From positions 13,288,614 through 13,352,613 of the forward strand of contig OZ020258.1 in assembly GCA_963971285.1 (NCBI GenBank): a stretch of DNA of 64,000 nucleotides, read 5' to 3'. This document shows positions 30,286 through 42,820 of this stretch, in pieces. Positions within the stretch are counted from its first letter, which is position 1. Each line of letters starts with the position of its first letter. A model generated the notes under the pieces. It ran no database searches. It was not told the origin of the DNA and saw only the letters and a list, made by a program, of their open reading frames with translations. This DNA is from Astropecten irregularis. Its lineage: Eukaryota > Echinodermata > Asteroidea > Paxillosida > Astropectinidae. A program made the position numbers and the translations under genes.

Positions 30286-33200
30286 TCAGTGTTTGGTGTT
30301 TAGGAATCTCCGTAGCCTCTCCACAAGTACGTGGAAGTTCTGTTTGAACAACTTATCATTGCTGAGGTCGATGTGGCTCGCATGGGCTAGGAGTTTCTTG
30401 ATGGGCGATGGACCCATGTCTGGTGGCCAGGCGACGAAGCGGAGCAAGACCGCAATGACGGGCTTGCGTAGGGCTTCGGCCAACATCAGATCCTTGACAC
30501 CGTTGTCCGACTGGAGATACCGCGGCGTGATGCAGCTCAGCACGATCGTGGAGGATTTCATGTTCCGTTGGATGTTGCTCTCCAGGGTCTCGTGCATGGC
30601 ATCCAAGTGGATGGCTCCGGCTGCCGCGTTGCTGCGGGTACTGGCCCCTGACGTGCCTCGCTGCTGCTGGGCGATGGTGGGGCTGTTATCCACCCAGCAT
30701 GTGATCCCATTGCTTTCTAGAATCCTCTTGATTTCCTGAACTTTATTGTGCATGTCCCATTGATAGCTCAGGAACACCTTAGCTTCTGATGAACCATTGC
30801 TGATTGCCATCCCATTTCCTGAAATTGAAAAGAAAAATCCGCTTGTAGATAGTGTTTTCCAAGTCAACAATTTAGGTGTGCAAATGAAAAGGCCGATTTT
30901 GGTGTAAACTGTAAAAAATTTCATTACCCTGACCCACCTATCCCACATGTTATTTATTTTTTCCTGTGGTAAGCTTGTACAAATTTTGGGACAATGTTTG
31001 TTATAAAAGCCATTTTTGGCACGCTAAATTTGTCACCTTTTGCTTTTTTTTTTTAAAACATAAGTAAATTAACACATTCTGTTTGTCTGGTTCACTGAAT
31101 TCTTTCACTGTACGTAAACAGCAATTTATCCAGAATTATCCAGACTAAAGACACTGTTGCTAACATATCACATTATTCAGGGCAAGCTTTTGTTTAGATA
31201 CATATGTACATAACAGACATCTTGCACCTGTCCACTTTTTATAATGGTACAAAAGAACCAAGCCGTTCCAGAGATGGGTACCGGTATATATAGCTATGCA
31301 AAAGCTTGCCCCAAATAATGCCCCAAATCATGACTATGCAACTCATTCACACACGGTACCATTCCCTACAGCAGAATCCACTTTATGCCACAACATGTCC
31401 CCTCTTACTACATACAGAATCAGCAGAGCAAACACTCATTAGAAAAAATGCTACAATGGAATCAATGGCCAATGTTTGCTGTTACAAGATGAGATTCCTG
31501 TCTGTTTGATTTGGCTAGCAGGTTTGTATTCATATGGCTTCAGTGGACAAACAACCACCAAAGATGCCCCAAAAATACCTCAGGCATGGATCCACTCTCT
31601 GTGTTTAAGAAGGTGTTGCAATGGATAAAACACAAACACTAGTGTGTACATGTACCATCTTTAATAAACATGTGTGTATCCATTTGAATCAATTTGTTTA
31701 ACTGAAGCTTGCGTGTCAGCTCATAATTAACGATTAACATCATATATACTCAATATAAGGAGAATTACAACAACAAGTTGGTGAATCTGTGTACCGAATT
31801 CCAATTCCAATACTTTGGTTTTTATCAAATAAATACAGATTCATGGGCACAAATATCAAGGAAGATACAGTAACACTCATCTGTGAAAATTTCAGTCCCA
31901 TACGGTGCCCACTTCACTGAGAAAACAGTGAAAAACAACCACAGTATTTCTTAAGTCTTTTCTCTTTTATTTTTGATATTTTAAATGATCAAACATATTT
32001 TCAGTCGTTGTTTTACTAATTTCTGGATAAATACACCAATTCAGGTGGGAAAATTGTAACAGTATGTTTCTACTACCACCATCTTCTTACCCTGTAAGTT
32101 ATACTTAAATCTGTGAACATTTCTGTTTTGGTTTCTATCATAAGTATGATACTACCAGAACACGTAGCATTAGCAATGCTGCAACCTGAGAAACAAAATC
32201 TTAATAACAGTATAAATGTTTACCTTGTGAAGCAGCAAGAACCTGTAGCGGTTTCAATCCTTCACTCATGCGATTTAGATACGTCTGTTCTAGAACTACT
32301 CCGGGCACCTTGCGTAATGGTTTGATGTGATGCTCAAGTATATCCATACTCTCACTGTACATCTTAGTCTCAAAGTCAATGGCAGGAAATTCACCTAAAA
32401 TAAACAAACAAAAATATATTTAAAAAGTGTTAAAGGTAGTATCATACTTTGGTTTTTTTTATCAAAGAAACACAGATTCATGTGCAATAAAGACAGATAC
32501 AGTAACAATCATCTGTGAAAATGTCAGTCCCATACGATGCCCACTTTTTGAGAAAACAGTAAAAAACAGCCACAGTTTTTCTTAAGTCTTTTCTCTTTTA
32601 TTTCTGATCTTTTAACAGATCAAAAAGATTTTCGGTCGTTGTTTTTACTAATTTCTGGATAAATACAGCATTTCAGGCGGAACAATTTTAACGGTAGGTT
32701 TCTACCTGCATCATCTTCATACTTACATTGTAAATCTGTGCACATTGCTGTTTTGGTCTCTTACCAAAGTCTGATACTACCTTTAATTCAGTACAAAAAA
32801 TTAATTACCTCTTTCAGGTTTTCAAAGCTGTGAGTCAGTACGTGTTAGAGTACTCGTACTCGTACAACTCGAGTACATGCAAATACTCGGCCCATACTCA
32901 ATTAAAAAGTCTTGAAAATAAAATGTACTTGGCCTGTACTTGATAAAAAGTACTCGAAAATAAATGTACTTGGCCCGTACTCGATAAAAAGTACTCGAAA
33001 ATGAAGTGTACTTGGCCTGTGTTCCATAAAAAGTACATGTACTCCAAAATAAATGTACTATAGGGCCGTACTCGATTCCTTGTACTCAAATTTTGGGAAT
33101 ACTCGGCCATTTAGTGCATATTTCATGAAAAAAAAATTAATGGTTGATTTCTGATTAAATTTACAATGGAAGTATGAAGATCATCGGGAGTTTAGTATCA

Positions 33201-35845
33201 AATGGAGTAAGCGGCACAGTGTCATTTACAAGGTTTGTAAAACAATAATTTTTGAGAAGAGTGGCACAACATCTAACTATAAACATCTTTATGAAACTTA
33301 GTGCATTTTTGGCACTGTGTGTTTATATCTGTGCATGATGAACCCGGACGTGTACTCCAACTCAGACTTTTGTACTCAGACTCGGCCCAGTACTCGAACC
33401 TTGAAGTACTCGATCGGAGTACTCTGTACTCGGATTTGAGGACTCGACTCCAACACTGGACTGCTATGTGTACATGTGCTAAACCTTATTCACAATCTAA
33501 GATTTTGTAGTGATAGTAACTTTTGTTTCAAATTTCCTTGTTCATTTAACAATTAAAGGTTGTATCATACTTTGGTAAGAGACCTTTTAAAAGATCAAAA
33601 ATAAAAGAGAAAACACTTAAGAAATACTGTGGCAGTTTTTCGATGTTCTCTCAAAAAGTGGGCAACGTATGGGACCTAGTTTTTCACGGATTACTTTTAC
33701 TGTATCTTTCTTGATATTTGTGCACATGAATCTGTATTTCTTTGACAAAAACCAAAGTATGATACTACCTTCAACCCTTACACTCTTACATTTTGATTTG
33801 AGTCGTAAACATGCTTACCCAGAACAGCTTTGAGTGACGGTCGGAGTTTCTTCCACACATTTTTAAACATGATCGTCACTAAGGACTTGCCCAGCCAATC
33901 AGCAAACAGGACTTCGTGGAAGATGAAAGGGGAAGCCGTGGCCCCGTCTGTCAGAAGAATGATGACGTGCTTCGCTCCGGCTATCAGGGGTCCGTTGATG
34001 GACAAGAATTCCTCCTTGGACTGGCCAAGTTTTTCATGGCACGTCACCTGGAGAAAAATACCAGAGGTTCAAATTTATGAAGCTGCAAAGAATCCTCAAA
34101 TAACCAGGGGCTAATTTCATAGAGCTACTTAGCACAAAAAAATTGCTTAGCACAAAAAATAGCTTGCCAAATAAAACAAACCACCCAGGCGCGGTTCTAG
34201 AGCCAAAATTTTTGGGGGGCTAGAAGAGCCATTATTTTTTTTGGGGGGGGGGCTAGATAAGACCCAATATTTTGGGTTCTTCTAACACTCGCTTCTGCTA
34301 TGTCTTATTAAGGGTCGAAAAACATGCACATTATAGGCCACACAACGCGTTTTTTATGTAATCGGCCCTTAATAACTGAAAAAAATCCAGTATTTTCAAG
34401 AATTTTTTTCACTTGCATTTTTTTGGGGGGGCTAGACACAATTTTTGGGGGGCTATAGCTCCCCCAAAATGAGGTCTGCTATGTTTAGTGCAAGTGTGCA
34501 GTGCTATTAGTTTTTCCTTTTCAGCAACAACCACGTCATATGCCTGGTGGAATGACCAACATGGATAGAACTTTTTGGATCTTCACAGCAATGTTAAAAA
34601 TGATGAAATTTATTTGTCTAAACTCACATGCAGATTTTTCTTTTTTAAGTCCTGCTTGAGATTCTGTGCCAGTCTCACATCAGCAGGGTCATAGACCAGG
34701 TACACGCTGTCTGTTCTACACTTCTGGGTCCGTGCCCTCAAGTGCCAGTTGTCCGGTGCCTTGTGCTCCTTCTCCAAGATCCCGATGATCTGCTGGAGAA
34801 TCTTCTTCCTGACAACTCGGCTGTCGATGCCGAGGAAATCGGCCATGTCCTGATCCATGATGGCCATCAAGAGGAAGCCGTCCATGCCAGCTTCAGCGAA
34901 GCACTGCCGGTAGAACTCCCTGATTCCGAGACTATTCAGCCAACTCTGAAGATCGTCCGAAGACCATTTGCTCAATTTCTTCGTCTTGTACTCCTCTGTG
35001 AAGTCCGAAACTGCGACGTGCGGGACTTGAGGTGCGAAGACGGAAGCATAAGGTTCGACTCTTTCCATAAGGGCACCGATGATCACAGAAGCTTTCTCAG
35101 AGAGGCTGAGTCTTTGATATCGAGGATGAGAGAGCCTCACTAGATCCTCGAGGAAGATGGCATACTGTTGGGGTATCTCGATATCCTCGCAGAGAATGAG
35201 AAAGACTTTTGGAGGGCTTGATATTGAGGACGGAACCTGCCGTTCAAGAAGACACCGAAGCTCGTAGATAGAAACAGGACACTGGAAATAACTAACGGAC
35301 AAGATACAGATAGCAGCTCGGCACTTCTCGACGGCTTCCATCCGTTGAGAAAACCACGAGGGATTCCCCGTGTTCTCCTCATCCTTATCGAACCAAATGT
35401 CTTCAGCTAAGTCGTTCTCCTTGAATTGTTTCACCGTCTCGCAAACGAGTTTCCGTTCCAGGAATCCTCCGTCGGGCGAGTATGAGATGAAAATACCCTT
35501 CTTCATTTTCTTACTTGCATTCCCTGCCAACTTGCCACCTTCTTGAGGTCTGTTCTTTGTTCTGTCTTTCTTACTCCGCAACTTTGGCAAGGTCTCTTTG
35601 GGCTTCTGCACTTCAACCTTGTGGACCTGTGTCTCCATCTTCTGAGGAGAATCCTCCACTTTCTGCTCCTCCTTAATTGGTTCCTCTCCGGATCCTTGGC
35701 CCTCTTTATTAGAGTCTCCCACATCCATCACATTCTCTTTATCGTCCTTGTTCATCATGCTGTCATCCACCGGGATCTCCATCGTGATATTTTCCTCATC
35801 AGTTTTTTCTGCTTGCACATTAACTGGATCATCAGCTGCTTCCAT
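30286..35845 (-). CDS. Multi-TIR, SAM-domain protein, 716 residues, 4 coding exons
   Basis: Coding exons 34628-35845, 33819-34047, 32224-32394 and 30286-30818; AG/GT borders and phases join to 2151 nt. Residues 1-115 are acidic then lysine-rich and look disordered, with no signal peptide or membrane helix, so the protein should be cytoplasmic. TIR-like 1 spans about 116-265 (KKGIFISYSP, IWFDKDEE, ILSVSYFQCPVSIYELRCLL). SAM spans about 293-360 (WSSDDLQSWLNSLGIREFY, DGFLLMAIMDQDM). TIR-like 2 spans about 378-540 and is split by two introns. TIR 3 spans about 552-712 (VFLSYQWDMHNK, ITCWVDN). The glutamate used by NAD-cleaving TIRs has candidates E195 (TIR 1) and E451 (TIR 2); TIR 3 has D649 there. 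SAM plus TIR recalls SARM1, but the order and the lack of ARM repeats differ. A role in innate signalling or NAD turnover is inference. Confidence 0.88.
31806..32156. mobile_element. Family A TTAA MITE
   Basis: Left terminus worn (AATACTTTGGTTTTTATCAA) with TTAA lost; right end ...TAAGTATGATACTACC also lacks TTAA. It lies in the last intron of the TIR/SAM gene, only about 70 bp from exon 3. Confidence 0.75.
32430..32786. mobile_element. Family A TTAA MITE
   Basis: TTAA at 32430-32433 and 32783-32786. Termini AGGTAGTATCATACTTTGGT and, inverted, ACCAAAGTCTGATACTACCT. Intron of the TIR/SAM gene, about 35 bp from exon 3. Confidence 0.85.
32834..33458. mobile_element. hAT-like GTACTCG element, second copy
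   Basis: Starts CGTGTTAGAGTACTCGTAC and ends GAGGACTCGACTCCAACACTG-like bases. The arms consist of ACTCG/TACTTGG repeats as at 18549-19130. The target duplication is not clear here. Confidence 0.6.
33553..33774. mobile_element. Short family A MITE (internal deletion)
   Basis: Left AAGGTTGTATCATACTTTGG with TTAA at 33553-33556; right ACCAAAGTATGATACTACCT then TTCAA. About 150 bp of the usual interior on the left side is missing. It ends about 45 bp from exon 2 of the TIR/SAM gene. Confidence 0.75.
34108..34188. mobile_element. Truncated family G MITE
   Basis: Left end GGGGCTAATTTCATAGAGCT through AATAAAACAAACCACC, then cut by the next element. Confidence 0.6.
34189..34490. mobile_element. 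hAT-like MITE with CAGGCGCGGTTCTAG end, inserted in the family G copy
   Basis: Left end CAGGCGCGGTTCTAGAGCC. The interior has GGGGGGCTAGA runs, CCCAATATTTTGGGTTCTTC and ACACAACGCGTTTTTTATG, all shared in reverse with the complete copy at 59400-59722. The right terminus is lost. Confidence 0.6.
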
Positions 35846-35926
35846 TTCACTTAAATAGCATCATTAAAAAATAGTTTGATGACGACAGCTTTTTAAAACC
35901 AGTAATACCAGCTGAAATTGACGAAC
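35846..35926 (-). other. 5' UTR part of the first coding exon of the TIR/SAM gene
   Basis: On the minus strand a good acceptor (TTTTTACAG then GTTCGTC) ends at 35927, so about 80 bases of 5' UTR precede the ATG at 35845 and at least one noncoding exon must lie upstream. Confidence 0.55.
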
Positions 35927-36056
35927 CTGTAAAAATGAACAAAAAGGCAAACAAACAATTAAGAAATGGAATCACGTCAGCAGAGTGTGTCAATCATTCA
36001 TATCAAATATATAACGTCCTTTATACTTTCTTATTCCACTTCAAATACAACGCTGC

Positions 36057-36431
36057 TTAAAGGTAGTATCATACTTTGGTGGCAAACCGAAACAGATTTC
36101 TTCACAGATTTACCTATAACTTACAGAGTATAAAGATGGTGAAGGTAGAAACATACTGTTCACACTTTTTGTTTGCCTAAAATGGTGTATTTATCCACAA
36201 ATTAGTAAAACAACGACTGAAAATCTTTTTGATCTTTTAAAAGATCAAAAATAAAAGAGAAAAGACTTCAGAAATACTGTGGCCGTTTTGCAGTTTTCTC
36301 ACAAAGTGGGCACCATGTGGGACTGAAATGTTCACAGATGACTGTTACTGTATCTTCCTTGATTGTTTTGCCCATTATGAATCTGCATTTCTTTGACAAA
36401 AACCAAAGTATGATATTACCGGTACTTTTAA
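36057..36431. mobile_element. Family A TTAA MITE
   Basis: TTAA at both ends (36057-36060, 36428-36431). Left end AGGTAGTATCATACTTTGGT; right end ACCAAAGTATGATATTACCG plus a small insertion. Sits just upstream of the 5' UTR exon of the TIR/SAM gene. Confidence 0.85.
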
Positions 36432-39170
36432 TAATCAAGTAAAATCTTCTGGCATTTTTATCTTTTACGCCACCCATATTATTTTTAGTATTTATTTGCG
36501 TAAGAAACTAGGCTTTTTAACTGAAATATTGCTGAAATATGTTCATTTTGGGGTTAACAGGACCCATGAATAAATTAGCTTTAACTTTAAGTAACAAACC
36601 TCATTTTGGAACAGAAGAAGCTTGATAAATATGTACTGAAAATAATATGGGTGGCGTAAAAGACACTAACCCCAATCTTCCTTAGGCACAATTGCAGAAT
36701 ACCCCGCCACTCACCTCTCCCACATCGTAGCCGGCTACGATGTCGCGCTTCATTGCCCACGGACAATGCCCACGGACACGCGCACACACACACAACCCAG
36801 TTGACATGGTAAAACACGTACTCATTGCCGACGCAGGCCTACACGTTCACCCGGCGTACGTACAGTACGTGTAGCCATGCGCGCAGGCACAGGCCTGAAC
36901 ATACACCCAAACTGTCCATGTTCGAATTGCCCATGTTCGAATGGGCAGCTGAAGAGCTTGCTTTTCGACGTTCGCAAAGCATTCTGGGTTTTATAGATGA
37001 CAAATATTGGCCGTGTATTATCGCACAACTCTATGGCGCAGCACGTGCGTGATTTCTTTCGCCTTTTTCTCGAGAATTTGTTGGAGTTCAGCAGTGAAAC
37101 TTCGTCTGCATACAAGCAACAAAATGTATTTTTGGTCGCAACATTGAGTGTTCAGTTTTGGATAAATCAGTGTTTATTCCCTTGCCGAGTGGATGACAGT
37201 GTCGGCGCGCAAAACTAGCGGTGCAGGCGCCGCGCCTCACTTAATATGCATTATTGCCTGCTTGTTTTTTTACCTGTTGCAATCTTGGACCGTTTGGAGA
37301 AAAAACAACAATTTCTTTTTCTTTTTTTTTTCTTGATCTCTTCTTTAATGTTTATTCTGGTTTCATTTGAGAAAATAATTGCCATTTGTGCTGTTGTTTA
37401 TTTGCCATGTTCATCCAGTGAAATTCTATTGTGGAAAGTCAAGCTTGAACAAAATAACAGGTAATCTAATTATTGAGTTTTTATTTTATTTCATTTTTAA
37501 ATGAAGTGTTTATAGAACGTACTTGTAGCTTTCAATATTGTTCGTTTTCATTTTTGTTTCTTTTGCATGACGTTGTTAATGTTTATAAGGGAATAAGAAT
37601 TCCATAGTCACCCATCACTTGACATCAAATCTGTGGAACTAGATTTTGATATTCTTCAATTAATTCTTTTCCATATTATGTATTTATGGGATATTGTTGT
37701 TATTTTATTTCTAATTGCAATTCATTTTGGGATGAAAACATTGGACGTTGAAGTATGGAATTAAATTTATAGCAAATGAAACGACAGAATGAAGGGACGA
37801 ATTAGATCGACCAAATACATGTCGTGAAATGCTGTAAAGTGTAACTGTAAGTTTCACTACAGCAATTTCGCGCTAAACCAGAGCATGTACAAATGATTTA
37901 GGCCTTGCTCTAAATTGCACATCAATCATTTCCGCGAAGACCGAAGTCATGACGACAATTAACTCACCATATAACTTCATTCAACATCGACGAAAAACTG
38001 TCAGTCCTGCATGGTGAACAACTTATGTCTTTATTTCCTCCATGGCAGTCTGGTAAGCAGGAAACTCCTCTCAAAATGCTGAGAATTGTAAGTGTTATCA
38101 ACGTGGGGGATTCGTGTTTTCGTGCTGAACAGTTCCACACCAAATGTATAATCGTGTACAGTCTGCATAGTAACCAAATACAATGAGCCTTGTATACGGC
38201 TGTTTCATTATTCAAATAAAATGCCGTTTTATGATACTACTGTTTTATTAATAAATAAATCATTTTCTCATCACTTACAAATAGAGTAAAACAATGTTTA
38301 ACAAAACATAATAGCTATTGAGTCTCATCACTCTATTGTTTTTATATTTTGTATTTCTAAATGATTAAAATTTCCCGGTTTAAAACAGCCGTCTGCTTGT
38401 GTTAAACTACCTGTTGCAACACCCTGTATGCTGGAGGTACTGTGCCCTTAGGCGATCTGCTGGCTGTTCCATTTACCGTACCCATCCCTTATGAAAATCA
38501 CTCTCTTGAGCAATTATAAAGCGTCGTTCCATTACAATAATTATTTGACTCACAAGTCAAGTAACTAGAATGAAGTTGCAAATGTTTAAAACTTTTTGTT
38601 TGAAAATGCGAAATGTTTGCCAGATGTGTATACGTTTACTCCCGCTACTCAAGTAATCGATAAAGAACAATTGTATGGAATACTTTGGAGACTGCACGAA
38701 AAAAATCGATTGTCTAAACAGTTCATATAGTCTCGGGATTTCTTCTTTAGTTAACCTGTATTATTGATTCGGAATTCGGACAAGAAGAGATCACTTAAAG
38801 GCAACACAAAAGCTAACTTCAAAACGTGTTTATTGATGTATGTTGGTCAGTTGCCAATGAAATTAGAAGTTGTACTCTAATTAAGTCAGATATGTCGCAC
38901 AGGCCCCCGAGTGACTAGCCTGTTGTTCTTCAACGGGAACGTTAGGGTATACATGTAATTATTTGTTGCACCGTAGAAGAAAGAATATTCCACAATGGTC
39001 AAAAAAAGTCATTTATGTGGCAACCAGTGCAGGTAACCAACTGAATAACCTGCGAAAGAAATAATTTCAGTAGCACAATGAGTAGCTCGATAATCTAATC
39101 TTTGAGTTTATTGAGAACTGATCGGCTGTCCGAATTGCTTGACTTTTACCGAATGAATAAGATGTAGGCA
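36432..39170. other. No gene seen; possible upstream noncoding exon at 37968-38110 (minus)
   Basis: A minus-strand stretch ends in a strong donor (AAGTTATATG then GTGAGT) at 37968/37967 and could be a 5' noncoding exon of the TIR/SAM gene. The sequence at 36700-37050 is richer in CpG than its surroundings and contains inverted TTCGAA(C/T)..GCCCATGTTCGAA blocks. The hydrophobic plus-strand frame at 37246-37464 has no exon borders or similarity that I recognise. Confidence 0.3.
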
Positions 39171-39797
39171 TTAAAGGTAATTATCATACTTTGGTTTTTG
39201 TCAAAGAAATACAGATTCATGGACATAAATAACAAGGAAGATACAATTAATAGTCATCTGTGAAAATTTCAGCCCCATATACGGTGCCAACTTTTTGAGA
39301 AAACGGTGAAAAACGGCCACAGTTTTTCTTAAGTCTTTCTCTTTTATTTTTGATCTTTTAAAAGATCAAAAAGATTGTCGGTCGTTGTTTTACTAATTTC
39401 TGGATAAATACACCATTTCAGGCGGAAACATTTTAACAGTAGGTTTCTACCAGCATCATCTTCATAGTTCATACCCTGAAAGTTATACGTAAATCTGTGA
39501 ACATTTCTGTTTTGGTCTCTTACAAAAGTATGATACTACCTTTAATTAAAGGTAGTATCATACTTTGTAGCATGCCGAAACAGAAATCCTCACAGATTTA
39601 CTTATAACTTCCAGGGTATAAAGATGGTGATGGTAGAAACATATACCGTTAAAATTGTTCTGCCTGAAATGCTGTATTTATCCAGAAAAGAGAAAAACCA
39701 GTGACCAAAATTATTTTTGATCAGTTATCTCCCTTGATATTTTAGCCCATGAATCTGTATTTCTTTGACAAAAACCGAAGTATGAAATTATACCTTG
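39171..39797. mobile_element. Two family A MITEs abutting at TTAATTAA
   Basis: Copy one is 39171-39545 with TTAA at both ends. Copy two begins at the next TTAA (39546-39549) and ends near 39797 (ACCGAAGTATGAAATTATACCT) with its middle deleted. The ends meet as CCTTTAATTAAAGG, so one inserted at the edge of the other. Confidence 0.8.
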
Positions 39798-41253
39798 AGT
39801 AGTACAGATACAGTACACAACTATGATAATAGGTTAACACGCTGTGCATGTGGGGTGGTGAGACGAACCATGGACGGACTTTATTTAAAGCACGGTCAAA
39901 ATTCGTAAGTTTCATCAATAATTCATATTATCAATATTATACAGATATTTTGTCCTGTGTCATAAATATGCAAATCACACTCTTACTAGAAAGGCGAACG
40001 ATATATGTATATTCAAAGTGGTTATTATGTTAACTTTAATGTACAAACGAGATGAAAATAAGCAATTTACTATTGCCGATACCCGTATTTGTGGAAACCA
40101 CGTTTATCATATCACATTCATGCAAGTTCTCTTGGGAAAAGAATGAACTCGTTAAAAGTTAATAGAAAGATACAAAAAGAAAAATAAATAGAGTATAAAA
40201 TTGGTAAGGAGCAAAAATATCATTATCAAAGTCAGTTTATACGGTTATTTTTAGGCTATGATATGATTTTTTTTTATATAATAATTTCCTCAATTAAGAG
40301 TACAAAAATTATACAGTGTAGAGTAATCAAATATTTAGCAAAAAAAAAAATACACTTGCAAAAATTCTACCTCATAATAAAATGGCAACTCTACCACGTA
40401 GCACACTATAATACTGTGAGAAACAAATACTAAGACCGCAACGAAACAAATTCAGAGTACTTAGCTTCAACTTTTATATTGTAGCTTGAACCAAACGTTA
40501 TACGCGCATGGACTTTCTTGGTCAATATTATTGCGGCAACCAAGTGCGCCACTGCGTTAGTGCGAAATTGAACCGTTGCTGAAATTGGTCATTAAATTTC
40601 GTTTCATGACTATTAATTAAGCTTAGGGAACCAAATACCTCCAAAATAATGAAGGGAATTCTAAATTAGAAAAGAAAGGTGAAAAATTGAGGAATGGATA
40701 TATTATATTCAATTCGGACAAATCTAAACTGTTGGTATAGTCTGGTTCTCTGCCCAAAGATTCCCTGACGACTCTTCTTAAAAATCAATTGACAGACAAA
40801 AGTCGGAGATTCTTTGTCTGGGAACCAGACTTAACTGTTGGCACGCGCCAACTTTCTCAACAGTTAATGGGGCTCAGGCTCAGGCTTGAACAGGCTCAGG
40901 CTCAGACTCAGGCTCAGGCTTCAGCTCTAACAGCCATGCTGAAAATATAGGTTGTGATTTTTCATTGAAGCTGAAACTCTGTTTTAGTGTTTTCCTTTTC
41001 AAACCAGAGAATCTACTTCCGAACCGCAGCCAAAAGCCTTTATTTTGATATCCTTTATTTAAAAATAGATTTTTGAAATGGAGCCGGAGCCTAAGACGGA
41101 GCCTGAGCCTCCGTTCCGTAAACAGTTATACATCATGGACCTGAGCAAAAGTTATACACAACATCCAAATTCCCGGGGACGTGGCTGTCCAGTTATTTTG
41201 TTCTCAGATTTGTGTCTGTGTTCATCTTCAACGAATTCTTATTGCCCCTCTTT
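39798..41253. other. No gene seen; foldback element at about 40866-41117
   Basis: AT-rich. At 40866-41117 there is a copy of the foldback family seen at 7120: GGCTCAGGCTCAGGCTTG-type arms, core CTGAAAATATAGGTTGTG, and right arm GGAGCC..GAGCCTGAGCC. A short inverted pair GTCTGGTTCTCTGCCCAAAGA / TCTTTGTCTGGGAACCAGAC lies at 40740-40830. Confidence 0.45.
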
Positions 41254-42782
41254 TTAGTCAGCATCATTCAAAGCCGTTTCGTAAAGCTTGGTGTACCCTG
41301 AGTCACTTCCCGCCGTCTCCTGCGAGGCTACGACGGCAGGAAACTCAGCATGATGTTGGACCGGTTCGCGTTCAATGACATCATTTTCTGCCCTGTCTTC
41401 ATAGAACCAGGAGTACCCTGGACCTAAACGCTCTGACTCCGCATCAGCAACTTGATATTCTCCATCGGTAGTACCGGTATGTATTGTGTTCAGGACTATC
41501 CTTTCAAGGCTGTCATACTGCCGAGACGGCTCTTGATTCACCAGGGCAGCGGCGAAGCCTCGTGGGTGTTCGAGAGGCACAGCTCCCCGTCTTCTGTCGG
41601 TCTCCACGCTGGTGGTGTACCCCGGTTCCTCGGAAGGATCTTCCATCGGGGCACTATAATAATGTTCATCATTTGCCGACGGTGAGGTCTGAGGCATATT
41701 TTCGTTCCTGTCTTTATCATTCCTCGATCGACTCACCTGTTCCGTCTTGTCAGCTCTGATCCTAGTTTTGAAAATAATTTGGAAAAAAGAAATATAATAA
41801 ACCGTTCATCCACCTTGCAGGGAAACTAATTAATTAAGCTAACTTAAAGAAGTAGGAAATTTTCATGCTTGCAGGAAGCAACTCAACCTTATCAATAACG
41901 AATCTCAGCCGAACATATCAAAATAAGCCAACTTTTGAACACTGATTTGTAATTTGTAATTCATATCATGTAATGTAATTTTATACAGGATCTATACAGC
42001 GTGTCCCCCAAAAAGACGTAACACTTTGTCGGGAACCATTATATTAAAATTAAACTGTTTATCGCTTCAAGATTCAGCTATACGATACAACCATGTCTTG
42101 GCTATCACCATGTAGAATTTAAGCAAAATCGGGCTGAAATTGACGAAAATATGACCAACTTTGAATACTCTTTGAACACGAATTTGCAGCATTCCAGAAT
42201 AAGTAGTCAATACACACATAATGTGTATTGAAAGAAAGATGAAAATGGGGTTTGAGGTTGGGTCATTCAGTCTTAGTTTTTCTCCCCCAATTTTGCTCAA
42301 ATTCTACAGCATGGTGATAGCCAAGACATGGCTGTATCACATATCTGAATCTTGACGTGATAAACAGATTAATTTTCATATAAAACAGTTCTCGATACAG
42401 AGTGTTGCGTTTTTTGGACACCCTGTACAGAGATTTAAGCAGGAATGGGTCTAACCTGTGTATCAACAGAACCACAACCACCACCAGAGATACCAAGAGC
42501 GAACATGCACCCATTACAGTCCCGATAAGCACGTCTAAAAAGCAAACAAGAAATTCCTATGTTAATATTACAATAATAAACATTACCCCTGAAAACTAAA
42601 ATAAAAAATAACACCCTTTGTGTGTTTTGCATATTTGATATAGCATCAAACCTTTGCTGAATATTACAAAAGGAAAAATAAAAGTTAAAGATTAAAAGGA
42701 AACGTGGTTTTGAAGGTCCGGGCCAGATTTTGGGTCAGATGTCTTCGTTATTCAAAAGCAGCTGCTGTAAAACCGCCATTGT

Positions 42783-42820
<38 letters not shown>

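Noticed and set aside
37246..37464. Hydrophobic 72-residue plus-strand frame resembling a membrane peptide
   Set aside because: Composition follows a T-rich stretch; no splice borders, no poly(A) signal tied to it, and no family recognised.
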